Below are positions 14,288-22,691 of a stretch of 23,908 bases of DNA, piece by piece. Where the stretch lies: contig CAYOPG010000032.1 in the NCBI GenBank assembly GCA_964405775.1, positions 1 to 23,908 of the forward strand, read 5' to 3'. The notes beneath the pieces were generated by a model, which did no database searches, was not told the origin of the DNA, and worked only from the letters and a program-made list of their open reading frames with translations. A program made the translations under genes and the position numbers. This stretch comes from JAAZFF01 sp964405775 (GTDB lineage: Bacteria; Verrucomicrobiota; Kiritimatiellia; RFP12; UBA3636). The first letter of the stretch is position 1. Every line of letters begins with the position of its first letter.

Positions 14288-15583
14288 ATGAAAATGACAA
14301 TAACTGAAAAAATCCTCGCCCGGGCTTCGGGCTTAGAATCAGTAAAGCCTGGCGACAACGTATGGGCGAATGTGGACGTACTGCTCACGCACGATGTTTG
14401 CGGCCCCGGAACTATCGGAATATTCCATCAGGAATTTGGCAAAGACGCCAAAGTCTTTGACCGTGAGGGGGTGGTAATTATACCCGACCACTACATCTAC
14501 ACTCAGGACGAAAAGGCTCATCGCAACGTCGATACTCTGCGCGAGTTCGTCAAAGAGCAGGATCTTCCCTACTTCTATGACCCAGGCACACCGACTTACT
14601 GCGGAGTCTGCCACCTTGGAATGCCGCAGCATGGGCACGTTCGCCCCGGAGAGGTCATAGTCGGCACCGACTCGCACACATGCAGCCACGGCGCTCTCGG
14701 CGCCTTCTCAACGGGGATTGGCAACACTGACGCTGGTTTTGTGATGGGATCCGGCAAGATACTCCTAAAGGTGCCTGAAACACTGCGCTTCGTGCTCAAT
14801 GGCAAAAAACCTGATTTTGTCTCTGCCAAAGACATGATCCTTCGAATCATCGGCGACATTGGTGTCGACGGAGCGACGTATTGTGCCATGGAATTCACCG
14901 GTGAAGCGATCAGCGCGCTCTCAATAGACGAACGCATCACGATTTGCAACATGGCTGTCGAGGCCGGCGGCAAAAACGGAATCATACCACCAGATGAGAA
15001 GACGATTGCGTTCGTGAAGTCACGCACATCAAAGCCGTTCACTCCGGTTTATGGAGACGATGACGCACCGGTTCTCAAAACCTACACATACGACGTGTCG
15101 ACATTCGTACCGTGCGTGGCAAAGCCCAGCACGCCGGACAACTACGCCCCAGCGCGTGACGTCGCAAACGTCAAGCTCGACCGCTCTTACATCGGATCCT
15201 GCACAGGCGGTAAAATCTCCGACTTCATAATGGCCGCGCAGATACTGAACGGCCGCAAAGTTGCTATTGAGACATGCATCGTGCCCGCTACAGTCGAGAT
15301 CGCAGGCCAGCTCCTGTCGACTCAAATTGACGGCAAGTCGCTGGTGGAAATTTTCGCCAACGCTGGTTGCGAGCCCATTGCTCCGCCATCATGCGCAGCA
15401 TGCCTTGGTGGGCCAATCGACACGTTCGGTCGTACACACGGCAAAGAGGTTGTCATCTCTACCACCAACCGGAACTTCATCGGCCGCATGGGATCGAAGG
15501 ACGCACAGATATACCTCGCATCGCCTCTGACAGCTGCCGCCTCCGCAGTCACGGGCAAAATCACAGATCCACGCGATCTTTAA
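14288..15583 (+). CDS. leuC: 3-isopropylmalate dehydratase large subunit
   Basis: A 431-residue aconitase-superfamily large subunit that, with LeuD, isomerises 2-isopropylmalate to 3-isopropylmalate in leucine synthesis. The [4Fe-4S] ligands are C305 in YIGSCTGGKISDF and C369/C372 in PPSCAACLGG. VGTDSHTCSHGALGAF and GIGNTDAGFVMGSGK are family hallmarks. Length and motifs fit the shorter LeuC2/HacA-type group, so homoaconitase or a related isomerase cannot be fully excluded. No leuA or leuB is in the window. ATG 14288 and ATG 14294 are both possible; no clear ribosome binding site precedes either. leuD follows after 9 bases. Confidence 0.92.
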   Translation: MKMTITEKILARASGLESVKPGDNVWANVDVLLTHDVCGPGTIGIFHQEFGKDAKVFDREGVVIIPDHYIYTQDEKAHRNVDTLREFVKEQDLPYFYDPGTPTYCGVCHLGMPQHGHVRPGEVIVGTDSHTCSHGALGAFSTGIGNTDAGFVMGSGKILLKVPETLRFVLNGKKPDFVSAKDMILRIIGDIGVDGATYCAMEFTGEAISALSIDERITICNMAVEAGGKNGIIPPDEKTIAFVKSRTSKPFTPVYGDDDAPVLKTYTYDVSTFVPCVAKPSTPDNYAPARDVANVKLDRSYIGSCTGGKISDFIMAAQILNGRKVAIETCIVPATVEIAGQLLSTQIDGKSLVEIFANAGCEPIAPPSCAACLGGPIDTFGRTHGKEVVISTTNRNFIGRMGSKDAQIYLASPLTAAASAVTGKITDPRDL

Positions 15584-15592
15584 GGAGTACTC

Positions 15593-16147
15593 ATGGACCA
15601 GAAAAACAACACATTTCGCGCAAAGGTATACGTGCTGGGCGACAATATCGACACAGACCAGATAATCCCAGCAGCCTACTTGAATCTCGTTCCCACGATT
15701 CCGGAGGAATATGCAAGGCTCGGCTCCTATGCCATGGCCGGACTGCCCGAATCCCTGCCGCATTTCACCGACAAAGCAACCGGTAAAACTCAGTATGGCA
15801 TCATGATCGCCGGGAAGAACTTTGGTTGCGGCTCCTCGCGTGAGCACGCGCCGGTCGCTATCGGAGCATCAGGATGCAGAGCCGTAGTGGCAGAGTCCTA
15901 CGCACGAATTTTCTTCCGCAATTGCGTCGCCACCGGCGAGGTCTACCCTTATGAATCGGAGGCACGCCTCTCTAGCGAGTTTAAAACCGGCGATGAAGCC
16001 GAAATCAATACAGAGGAAAACACGATCAAACGCGTTTCAGACGGCAAGATCTTCAAATTGAAGGACATTGGAGCCGTCGGCCCCGTCGTAGAAGCTGGCG
16101 GCATGTTCAAATACGCGCGTAAAATCGGGATCATCAGGGACAAGTAG
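15593..16147 (+). CDS. leuD: 3-isopropylmalate dehydratase small subunit
   Basis: A 184-residue swivel-domain subunit that completes the isopropylmalate isomerase active site. DNIDTDQIIPAAYL near residue 18 and GKNFGCGSSREHAPVAIGA are the diagnostic motifs; SSREH carries the substrate-binding residues. The start is secure: AAGGAG (15582-15587) lies 5 bases before ATG. The stop is TAG, and parA starts 33 bases later. Partner choice (LeuC versus HacA type) follows the large subunit. Confidence 0.94.
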   Translation: MDQKNNTFRAKVYVLGDNIDTDQIIPAAYLNLVPTIPEEYARLGSYAMAGLPESLPHFTDKATGKTQYGIMIAGKNFGCGSSREHAPVAIGASGCRAVVAESYARIFFRNCVATGEVYPYESEARLSSEFKTGDEAEINTEENTIKRVSDGKIFKLKDIGAVGPVVEAGGMFKYARKIGIIRDK

Positions 16148-16180
16148 ACAAGTTGTTTTGTCGTCTGCGGCGAGGATATT

Positions 16181-17011
16181 ATGTCACAAGTTATTGCAGT
16201 GTCAAACCAGAAGGGGGGCGTAGGCAAAACAACTACGGTTATCAACCTCGCCACCGTGCTAGCCACACGCAAAAAGACGGTGCTCGTCCTTGACCTTGAC
16301 CCTCAGGCAAACGCCACTTCAGGGCTGGGCGTCGAACCCAAACCAGGCGTCAGCCTCTACAAGGCGCTTGTCGACCTTGAGAACCTGAACGACGTGATAG
16401 TCGGCACAACAGTCGAGAACGTCAACATCATCCCTTCGGAGGTCGATCTTGCCGGTGCTGAGGTTGAAATAGCCCGCATGGACGACCATCTGCACGGTCT
16501 CCAGAAGGTTCTCGACCCGATCATCGCCCAGAAGGTCTTCGACTACATAATCATTGATTGCCCTCCATCGCTCGGCATTCTTATGTCGAACGCGCTGGCG
16601 GCATCCGATTCAGTGCTCATTCCTATGCAGTGCGAATACTACGCAATGGAGGGACTGAGTGTCATATCCGGCCTCGTAGAGCGAATCCGCTTGAGTGGCG
16701 CGAACGTGCGCCTGCGTATCGAAGGAATTCTGATGACGATGTACAGCCGCACAAAACTTGCCGACGAGGTTATTGAACAAGTCCGTGCGCATTATGGGGA
16801 TTCTGTATACAACACTGTCATTCCGCGTAGCATTCGCGCCGCAGAAGCCCCAAGCTTCGGGCTCCCCGTCGTGGCGTATGCCCCGACTTCGACAGTTGCC
16901 GAAGGCTATTTCGCATTCGGAGAGGAATTTCTCAAACGGGAGAAAGCCCGCGAAATAGCCGCCAATAAAGTTGACCTTCCCCCTGCCCCGCGTTCTTCTG
17001 GTTTTGCCTAG
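16181..17011 (+). CDS. parA: ParA/Soj-type chromosome partitioning ATPase
   Basis: A 276-residue deviant Walker A ATPase. KGGVGKTT occupies 11-18 with both the signature Lys11 and Lys16. LDLDPQANAT is the Walker A' segment, YIIIDCPPSLG is Walker B, and RIEGILMTMY and IPRSIRAAEAPSFG are typical of chromosomal Soj/ParA. It binds DNA non-specifically as an ATP dimer and moves ParB-parS complexes. GAGGA (16172-16176) precedes ATG. No parB follows: the next gene converges from the other strand, and the 125-base gap holds no obvious parS palindrome. ParB may be encoded elsewhere, or the protein may position another cargo. Confidence 0.92.
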   Translation: MSQVIAVSNQKGGVGKTTTVINLATVLATRKKTVLVLDLDPQANATSGLGVEPKPGVSLYKALVDLENLNDVIVGTTVENVNIIPSEVDLAGAEVEIARMDDHLHGLQKVLDPIIAQKVFDYIIIDCPPSLGILMSNALAASDSVLIPMQCEYYAMEGLSVISGLVERIRLSGANVRLRIEGILMTMYSRTKLADEVIEQVRAHYGDSVYNTVIPRSIRAAEAPSFGLPVVAYAPTSTVAEGYFAFGEEFLKREKAREIAANKVDLPPAPRSSGFA

Positions 17012-17136
17012 TAATACTCAGTAGCAGGCAACAGCTTCTCCTGAACTGTTTGACCCTTACACTTCGCTCGCATTACGTGACTAGTTTCGTGCAAATCGAA
17101 AACCAGAACGTTGATAAGCGCGAAATCGGCTAAGAA

Positions 17137-18120
17137 CTACCTAAGCCAGGTAAGCCAATACGGGAAGACGAGATCCTCGCGCATGTTATGCTTTTCGATC
17201 TGTCTTTCAATGTTGTCAACGAAAGTGATGTTCTGCACGGCGCGTTGAGGACTGGTTCTTTCGGCTGCCGCGGAGGTCGCGTCTTTGTGTTCCGGGAAGA
17301 ATAGCGGCACTCCCTCGGTTTCTCCACCGGCGCTTGACAGTACCATGACATCGCGGAACCAATCGCGGATCGATTCGAAAACAGCCGCACGGGTTTCTTT
17401 CGCACCAGCAGATACCCAGGCGTTGTAGGTGTCTTCATCGACGTCCATACCCATTTCCTGAATTTGTTTCAGTCTTTCTTTGGCGCTCTTGTCGCTTTCC
17501 TTTTTTATATCGTCGAAGAGCGAAACCATTCGCCCGGCGGTAGACATCACCCGCAACGCCGACACATTGGAATGATCCGCCATTATTTTACCGACCATTG
17601 TCCGCCAAGGCTCCGATGGAGGAGTACGGCCGACATTCAAATCAAGCCTCTGACAGCGTGATATAATCGTGGGGAGCAACGCATCAGGACTGTTAGTCAC
17701 AAGCAGGAAAAGCGTTTCTTCCGGGGGTTCTTCAAGCATCTTAAGAAAAGCGTTTCCAGAATGCTCGTTTAGCCTGTCGGCAAAAAGGAGCGTACCGATT
17801 TTCCAACCGCCCAAATATGATCCTTTGCCCCCCCAGGTTATGAGCTTTTCGCGCATGTCTTCAACGGAGATTATACGTGATTTGCTCTCCGGCTCCACCC
17901 ACGTTGTATCGGCGTGCTTGTGCTCCAGAACATTCAAGCAGTCATCGCACTTGAGGCAAGGGCGTTTCACATCTGCCGCTTTGCAGAGGAGCATTGCGGA
18001 GATTTTCTCGGCAAGTTCCAATCCAGTTCCTCTTGGTGAGCCAACCACGAGGTATGCATGGGGCATCCGCTTGTTTTTGTAGGCGGCCTCGACAATTTCA
18101 AAAGCTTCTTCTACTCTCAT
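17137..18120 (-). CDS. holB: DNA polymerase III delta' subunit
   Basis: A 327-residue clamp-loader subunit. The P-loop position is degenerate (GSPRGTG at 27-33, without the Lys-Thr), as expected for delta', which does not bind ATP. The zinc module has C46, C55, C58 and C61 (CLKCDDC). KIGTLLFADRLNEHSGNAFLKMLEEPP and the SRC motif (S154-R155-C156 in IISRCQRL), which supplies the arginine finger to a neighbouring subunit, are clear. The C-terminal collar region is divergent. Its ATG overlaps the stop of the PHP gene by 4 bases (ATGA). It is the last gene of the minus-strand operon and converges on parA with a 125-base gap in which I see no strong terminator. Confidence 0.9.
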   Translation of the reverse strand: MRVEEAFEIVEAAYKNKRMPHAYLVVGSPRGTGLELAEKISAMLLCKAADVKRPCLKCDDCLNVLEHKHADTTWVEPESKSRIISVEDMREKLITWGGKGSYLGGWKIGTLLFADRLNEHSGNAFLKMLEEPPEETLFLLVTNSPDALLPTIISRCQRLDLNVGRTPPSEPWRTMVGKIMADHSNVSALRVMSTAGRMVSLFDDIKKESDKSAKERLKQIQEMGMDVDEDTYNAWVSAGAKETRAAVFESIRDWFRDVMVLSSAGGETEGVPLFFPEHKDATSAAAERTSPQRAVQNITFVDNIERQIEKHNMREDLVFPYWLTWLR

Positions 18121-18989
18121 ACAGTAGCACTCCTGCCTTCCACACTACACTGACGCGGACGGAACAGATTCAGTTCATCATATTTGATTTCCGAAAGCTC
18201 GACCACATCTTCAAAGTAACGCCAATTTCCAAACTCTTCCGGATAGTGTAAATCCATCGAAAAAGCGACCTCCATGCCTCGTTCAAACGCACCCTGCAAC
18301 ATCAGCACATCGTCTTGGATTTGCGGATAATGCGCATTGATTTCGACGGCTACTCCGGCAGCTTTCATCATGTCTAGAGTCTCGTCTATGATTTCCTGCG
18401 GCAACGGGCTGCCAGGTGCTGAATGAGCTTTAAGGTGCCTGACGGGATGCCCGACAATATCGCATGGCAGAGCAAGAACTCTCCCGATCTGAAAGAAGTG
18501 GCGCTCAACCCATTTTTCCGGATCGCCGGGGTTGTGGTGTATCGAGCCGATAACGACATCCAACCCCTTCATCTCATCTCGTGTAACTGCCATGCGTCCG
18601 CTCAGACTCGATTCGATCTCCATGCCTGTGAAAAACGTTGCCCCGTCTCGAAACAAATCACAGAATTCACTATACGCAGCGAAACGCCTCTCAGTTGCGC
18701 CGCTTGCCCTGAATTCATCAAGAATAGATTCGTCTTCATACCAACTATGTGGCCACGATTTCCCGGGCTCTGGGATGGCGATAGAGAAGGCATGATCAGT
18801 AATTGCAAAGCATTCCCATGCTTCCGGTTCCTGCCTGAACGCTTCCATATAGCGCGCGATTGAAAGCCCAGGCGTGGGACAATATGAAAACCTCGGATAG
18901 CTGCCCGTGTGATTGTGCCAACTCGGCCACGGGTGCGATGGTTTGCGCTTTGGGTTGTAGCTGCGGTAAATGCAATCCTCAATCGCCAT
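18117..18989 (-). CDS. PHP-domain metal-dependent phosphoesterase
   Basis: A 290-residue PHP (polymerase and histidinol phosphatase) superfamily protein. The metal-site motifs occur in order: HNH (25-27), ITDHA (63-67), GMEIE (122-126), GSIHHN (148-153), DIVGHPVRH (177-185), EINAH (216-220) and SMDLHYPEE (244-252). This resembles HisK-type histidinol phosphatases and YcdX-like phosphatases, but no histidine gene is nearby and the substrate is uncertain. The translation signal GGGGAGGGG lies 9 bases before ATG, inside the end of the upstream dipeptidase gene, whose stop is 3 bases away. Overlap with holB suggests translational coupling. Confidence 0.85.
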   Translation of the reverse strand: MAIEDCIYRSYNPKRKPSHPWPSWHNHTGSYPRFSYCPTPGLSIARYMEAFRQEPEAWECFAITDHAFSIAIPEPGKSWPHSWYEDESILDEFRASGATERRFAAYSEFCDLFRDGATFFTGMEIESSLSGRMAVTRDEMKGLDVVIGSIHHNPGDPEKWVERHFFQIGRVLALPCDIVGHPVRHLKAHSAPGSPLPQEIIDETLDMMKAAGVAVEINAHYPQIQDDVLMLQGAFERGMEVAFSMDLHYPEEFGNWRYFEDVVELSEIKYDELNLFRPRQCSVEGRSATV

Positions 18990-18992
18990 TTT

Positions 18993-20369
18993 CTATAACC
19001 CCTCCCCTATTTCAGCGAGAAAACGCGCGGTGTATTCAACGCCCATCTCAAACTGCTCAAATGAATAGGATTCGTTCGGAGCATGTATGCGATCCTCTTC
19101 AAGGCCAAAACCCGCCAAGACAGCATCGCCACCGCAAACATTCGCCAACATGCCGACGACGTGTATTGAACCACCCTCGTATTTGACTGCGCAACCCTTC
19201 GGGTGCATAGATGATAGAATCTTACGAGCCTTCATTACCATTGGGGAATCGATTGCCACCCGGAAGGCCGATGCTCCTGATTTGCTGTCAGAGAAGGTCA
19301 GCCTCATTCCTGATTTAACCCGGCTCTCAAAATGCCTCCGCACTGCGGCGAGACACTTTTCTGGCGTTTGACCTGAAACCGTTCGGAATGATAATTTCAC
19401 CTCGGCAGTGGCCGGAATAATCGTCTTGGCGCCAAGTCCTCCGTATCCGCTGTGAAATCCATTTACCTCGATCGTGGGCATCAAGCTTCCGCGCAATTGC
19501 GGGGCGACGCCGCGTTGCCCACCGATAGGCGGCACGCCAATCCTTTCCTGATAATCCTTCTCGTCAAAAGGCTCCGCCATGGCAAGCGAATGCTCTTCTT
19601 CAACCAGCGGAGCCACATCGTCCATAAATCCCTCGACAGCAATGGAACCATCGTCGTTGTGCATCTGCGCGACGATTCGTGCCAGCTCCATCGCCGGGTT
19701 AGGTGCAACCCCGCCATGCATGCCGGAATGCAAATCATAACTCGCGCCGTCAAGTCGCACCGATATGCTGGAAACCCCACGCAGACCCGCCATTATCGCA
19801 GGCCTGCGGTCTTCCATCATGGAAGTGTCGCCCACCAGCAGAACGTCTGCGGAGAAAAGTTTCGGATGCGATTCGATAATTTTTATCAGCTCATCCGACC
19901 CCGATTCCTCTTGTCCGTCTAAAACGATTTTCAGGTTCGGCAACGCAATGCCTTCTTCGATACACGCACGGATCGCCTGTAGTGAAGCCCAAACCTGACC
20001 TTTGTTATCCTGCGCGCCCCGAGCATAGATGCGACCATCGCGAGCCGACGGCTCCCAAGGATTCGAAACCCACCCGTCTTCAACACTTGCAGGTTGGACA
20101 TCGTAATGCCCATATAACATCGCCGTACTGTCTCTCTCGCCTTCGCGTACCGCAAACACAACTTTGGGAGCATTGTCGGATCCAAGGAACTCGACATCGA
20201 AACCAATCTCATTGAGCCAGCGTTTCAACCACGAAGCGCATTCTTGGCAATCGGCAAGATGAGCGGGATCCGTGCCAACGGATTTAAAACGCAGAAATTC
20301 AAACCACTGGTTATTCACCTTTTCCCTGTTTGTTCTGAGCCACATTTTGGGGTCAATTTCTTTTTCCAT
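18993..20369 (-). CDS. M20 family dipeptidase / metallopeptidase
   Basis: A 458-residue di-zinc peptidase of the M20 family (carnosinase/DapE/ArgE relatives). The visible metal ligands are H88 in YGHYDVQP, D121 in GAQDNKGQ (bridging), E154/E155 in DGQEESGS (base and ligand), D181 in VGDTSM, and H429 in RIHAPNES. The inserted dimerisation lid carries DLHSGMHGG (212-220). Length matches the cytosolic dipeptidase group, and there is no signal peptide, so cytoplasmic peptide turnover is likely. AGGA lies 9 bases before ATG. It sits between coaX (12-base gap) and the PHP gene (3-base gap). Confidence 0.9.
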   Translation of the reverse strand: MEKEIDPKMWLRTNREKVNNQWFEFLRFKSVGTDPAHLADCQECASWLKRWLNEIGFDVEFLGSDNAPKVVFAVREGERDSTAMLYGHYDVQPASVEDGWVSNPWEPSARDGRIYARGAQDNKGQVWASLQAIRACIEEGIALPNLKIVLDGQEESGSDELIKIIESHPKLFSADVLLVGDTSMMEDRRPAIMAGLRGVSSISVRLDGASYDLHSGMHGGVAPNPAMELARIVAQMHNDDGSIAVEGFMDDVAPLVEEEHSLAMAEPFDEKDYQERIGVPPIGGQRGVAPQLRGSLMPTIEVNGFHSGYGGLGAKTIIPATAEVKLSFRTVSGQTPEKCLAAVRRHFESRVKSGMRLTFSDSKSGASAFRVAIDSPMVMKARKILSSMHPKGCAVKYEGGSIHVVGMLANVCGGDAVLAGFGLEEDRIHAPNESYSFEQFEMGVEYTARFLAEIGEGL

Positions 20370-20381
20370 TATTAAAAATTC

Positions 20382-21140
20382 CTAGTTAATCTGGCCGTTT
20401 ACATAATCATGTATCACGCCAAGGCCGTACAAAGTCAAATCCATCTCTATGATGCAATCTACACCTATACCCTCGAGCGCCCATGCGGCATAACCGCCTG
20501 TAGCACAAAGCACCGTTCCCGGTCCTGTTGTCTCGCTTATGTAGTTGTATATCTCGCGCACCATGCCGCGATGCCCGATTCTAGCGCCGATCTTCATGGC
20601 ATTCTCTGTGGAATCGCCTCTGCGTGGCGTCTCGCCTCCAAGCTCAACGACAGGCAACTGCGCCGTCTTCTCGTGCAGATACCCAGTCATTAGTGGAAGA
20701 CCCGGCGCAATCACGCCACCGATATAGTTGCCGTCTTTGTTTACCACATCGAAAGTAAGAGCTGTGCCGAAATCAGCTACAATCACGGGAAAACCGTGGC
20801 GAACAACCGCTCCGGCAGCATCCGCAAGTCTGTCGGCGCCGATCTGCTCTGGTTTGGGATAGTCGATCCCAACAGGCAAAGGCGTCTTGTAATTGAGGAA
20901 CTCGGAATCAAGTCCGAAGAGCCTCTTCAAAAGCCAGTTCCAATTTGTATTTTCCGCTGGCACAACAGATGCGACAAAAGCGGAATCAGCCGAACCAGCA
21001 CCAGCTTTTGCAAGTGCCTGCTCCACTGTGACTGGATTGCGTATGCCGCCGTTAAGCGCTGAAATAGCAGAGATTTCTTTATCTTCCCACCTGCCTATAG
21101 TCGTAGATGTGTTTCCGATGTCTATTACAATCGTAGCCAT
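20382..21140 (-). CDS. coaX: Type III pantothenate kinase
   Basis: A 252-residue ASKHA-fold kinase that phosphorylates pantothenate, the first step of coenzyme A synthesis. DIGNTSTTIGRW (D7) is the phosphate-binding loop, GADRLADAAGAV holds catalytic D103, and DFGTALTFDVV (D123) and GGVIAPGLPLM follow. LCATGGYA and DLTLYGLG close the fold. The frame is open 19 codons further up, but ATG 21140 is chosen because GGAGG lies 8 bases before it and MATIVIDIGNT is the usual family N-terminus. It starts 4 bases beyond the stop of the upstream membrane protein gene. Type III kinases are not feedback-inhibited by CoA. Confidence 0.95.
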   Translation of the reverse strand: MATIVIDIGNTSTTIGRWEDKEISAISALNGGIRNPVTVEQALAKAGAGSADSAFVASVVPAENTNWNWLLKRLFGLDSEFLNYKTPLPVGIDYPKPEQIGADRLADAAGAVVRHGFPVIVADFGTALTFDVVNKDGNYIGGVIAPGLPLMTGYLHEKTAQLPVVELGGETPRRGDSTENAMKIGARIGHRGMVREIYNYISETTGPGTVLCATGGYAAWALEGIGVDCIIEMDLTLYGLGVIHDYVNGQIN

Positions 21141-21144
21141 ATTT

Positions 21145-22569
21145 TCAACCTCCACTGGGTACGGAGCGGGTTTCTCGTTCACGCGAAACAAAAACAAAAT
21201 CAGCCTTCATTTGCTCTTCAGCAGTTTTTACGCGGTATGCATCGTAGATTCCACCATCGTCCAACTGGTTCAATCCGACGCTGTGGAAACGCCAGCCATC
21301 ACCGTCGCGCAAATAGACGATAGGCTGACCGTCCTCTGATGCAAATGGGTCTTCGAGGTCTTCCGCCACCAGCAATCCACCATCCATAAGCGCGTCCAGA
21401 CTTTCCGGGTACTCGCCGTGCTCCTTCCTGTAGAACTGCAGGGCAAGCACGATCCGGGCAGCCCTCAACTCCAGCAACAAGCTCGGTTTTACAGCATGGG
21501 CGAAATTTGCGTTTTGCATGTACGAAGAGGCTACGGCCGCGCCAATCGGGTCTCTAGTCCATGGCGGACGTTCCCGCTTCAATCCCACCCATCCTGGAAG
21601 GCCGGTGGCCAGCCCTTCTGGCGAGTACCCCTCCGTATCTGAATTGCGTATCAGGCGCGAAAAAAGCGCATCGAGATTGGCCTCAGTGGCTGTTTCATTG
21701 CCACCCAGCATGCCGACCATTATCCCCGACATAGCACCAAGCTTCGCTCCGCTGTTGACTATATTTGTCCGCCCTGCCAGTTGCCCGTACAAAGATGAAA
21801 CCATGACTCGCACGGAAGCATAATCGGAACGAATGGCATCTCCGAAATCTCCAACCTCATCTTCTGCCTCGCGCAGGCGTGCCATGCACTCTGATACAAC
21901 CGTGGCGTCTAAGTTCTGCTCTTCCGAATTCATTATGATTTCTCGGACAACGAGCATGACATTGTTGAGTGCGGCGGCGCGTGCAAGTAGACCTCCACCA
22001 CGTGTCAACCTCATTTGATCCTCAAGCATGGCAATTCTGCCATCGTGTCCTGCGGGGAGCACCCCGTTTGTGACACCCGTCGCCGCATAATAGCATCCCA
22101 ACACAGCAAACTCTGAACTGTATCCGATGAACTCATTGTATTCCATGGCGCCGTGGCTGGGGTCGAAGCCGTCATACGATCTCCAAAACTTTGCAAACTC
22201 CACCAGATTCGACGCTCCATATCCAAGTCGTCTTTCGATGAGCGGGTATTGTTCCCCTTCTGCTATGCCACGAATCTGAAAACGCCTGTACTCGGAAAGC
22301 AGATCCTCGGCAGAATGAGTTAAAATACTGGTAAATCCGTTAACAACGTCCGGAGAAGCCAGATTCATTCCTGCATACTTAGTCATGTCAACGACAACGG
22401 AAACCTCTGCGGCGCGCTCCGGCCAAGCGGTGAGATCATGGCGCCTCATGGAAACAAACCACAACATTCCCAAAACCAACAAAACAAGCAACACCACGGC
22501 AATTATGCGCCGACGGCGAGACTTTTTACTAGTGGGTTTCCCAATGACTTTTGCGTTACCTGAATTCAT
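21145..22569 (-). CDS. Membrane-anchored protein with pseudopilin-like C-terminus
   Basis: A 474-residue protein of no family I can name. A basic N-terminus (KKSRRRR) leads into one membrane helix (about 22-39), leaving the rest outside the cytoplasm. The central part (about 60-370) is a helical domain rich in short charged segments. The C-terminal 90 residues match the GspG-type pseudopilin pattern: AARIVLALQFYRKEHGEYPESLDAL, then DPFASEDGQPIVY, and a SVGLNQLDDGG ending. The classical type IV prepilin cleavage motif is absent. Its ATG follows TTGCGT-17-TAAAAT by 6 bases and has no Shine-Dalgarno, suggesting a leaderless message. It heads the operon that continues to coaX. Confidence 0.75.
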   Translation of the reverse strand: MNSGNAKVIGKPTSKKSRRRRIIAVVLLVLLVLGMLWFVSMRRHDLTAWPERAAEVSVVVDMTKYAGMNLASPDVVNGFTSILTHSAEDLLSEYRRFQIRGIAEGEQYPLIERRLGYGASNLVEFAKFWRSYDGFDPSHGAMEYNEFIGYSSEFAVLGCYYAATGVTNGVLPAGHDGRIAMLEDQMRLTRGGGLLARAAALNNVMLVVREIIMNSEEQNLDATVVSECMARLREAEDEVGDFGDAIRSDYASVRVMVSSLYGQLAGRTNIVNSGAKLGAMSGIMVGMLGGNETATEANLDALFSRLIRNSDTEGYSPEGLATGLPGWVGLKRERPPWTRDPIGAAVASSYMQNANFAHAVKPSLLLELRAARIVLALQFYRKEHGEYPESLDALMDGGLLVAEDLEDPFASEDGQPIVYLRDGDGWRFHSVGLNQLDDGGIYDAYRVKTAEEQMKADFVFVSRERETRSVPSGG

Positions 22570-22575
22570 GCAGTA

Positions 22576-22604
22576 ATTTTAACATAACCACAAACCTCAC
22601 GCAA
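22576..22604 (-). promoter_or_regulatory. Promoter of the minus-strand coaX-holB operon, leaderless geometry
   Basis: On the minus strand TTGCGT (22604-22599) and TAAAAT (22581-22576) are 17 bases apart. TAAAAT ends 6 bases before ATG 22569. With the usual 6-7 base distance to the start point, transcription begins at the A of the ATG. The -35 lies within GTTTCTTGCGT, which is mirrored in the divergent promoter. Confidence 0.5.
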
Positions 22605-22659
22605 GAAACGCTGAACAAGATCATTGCCCAAACGTATTAAAGCGGTATTTTGTTTCTTG
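22602..22659. repeat. 8-bp inverted repeat in the divergent intergenic region
   Basis: CAAGAAAC (22602-22609) and GTTTCTTG (22652-22659) are perfect reverse complements 42 bases apart. Read from each gene, GTTTCTTG begins exactly 40 bases before the ATG at 22569 (minus) and before the ATG at 22692 (plus). Each copy contains the first three bases of the respective -35 hexamer. Confidence 0.6.
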
Positions 22660-22685
22660 ACTTGTAAAACGGCATAAAATAAGGT
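22657..22685 (+). promoter_or_regulatory. Promoter of the U32-family gene, leaderless geometry
   Basis: TTGACT (22657-22662) is followed after 17 bases by TAAGGT (22680-22685), which ends 6 bases before ATG 22692. An overlapping TAAAAT (22675-22680) is closer to consensus but only 12 bases from TTGACT. A different pair, TTGCCC (22624-22629) and TATTTT (22646-22651), would give a normal leader and cannot be excluded. AAGG at 22681-22684 could also act as a weak ribosome binding site. Confidence 0.4.
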
Positions 22686-22691
22686 TATCCA

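Noticed and set aside
16147..16162. GACAA-GTTGTT-TTGTC hairpin between leuD and parA
   Set aside because: The stem is only five base pairs with no T-run after it, and short stems like this are expected by chance.
17012..17136. parS site or bidirectional terminator between parA and holB
   Set aside because: No palindrome close to the parS consensus and no stem of six or more base pairs followed by Ts was found by eye.
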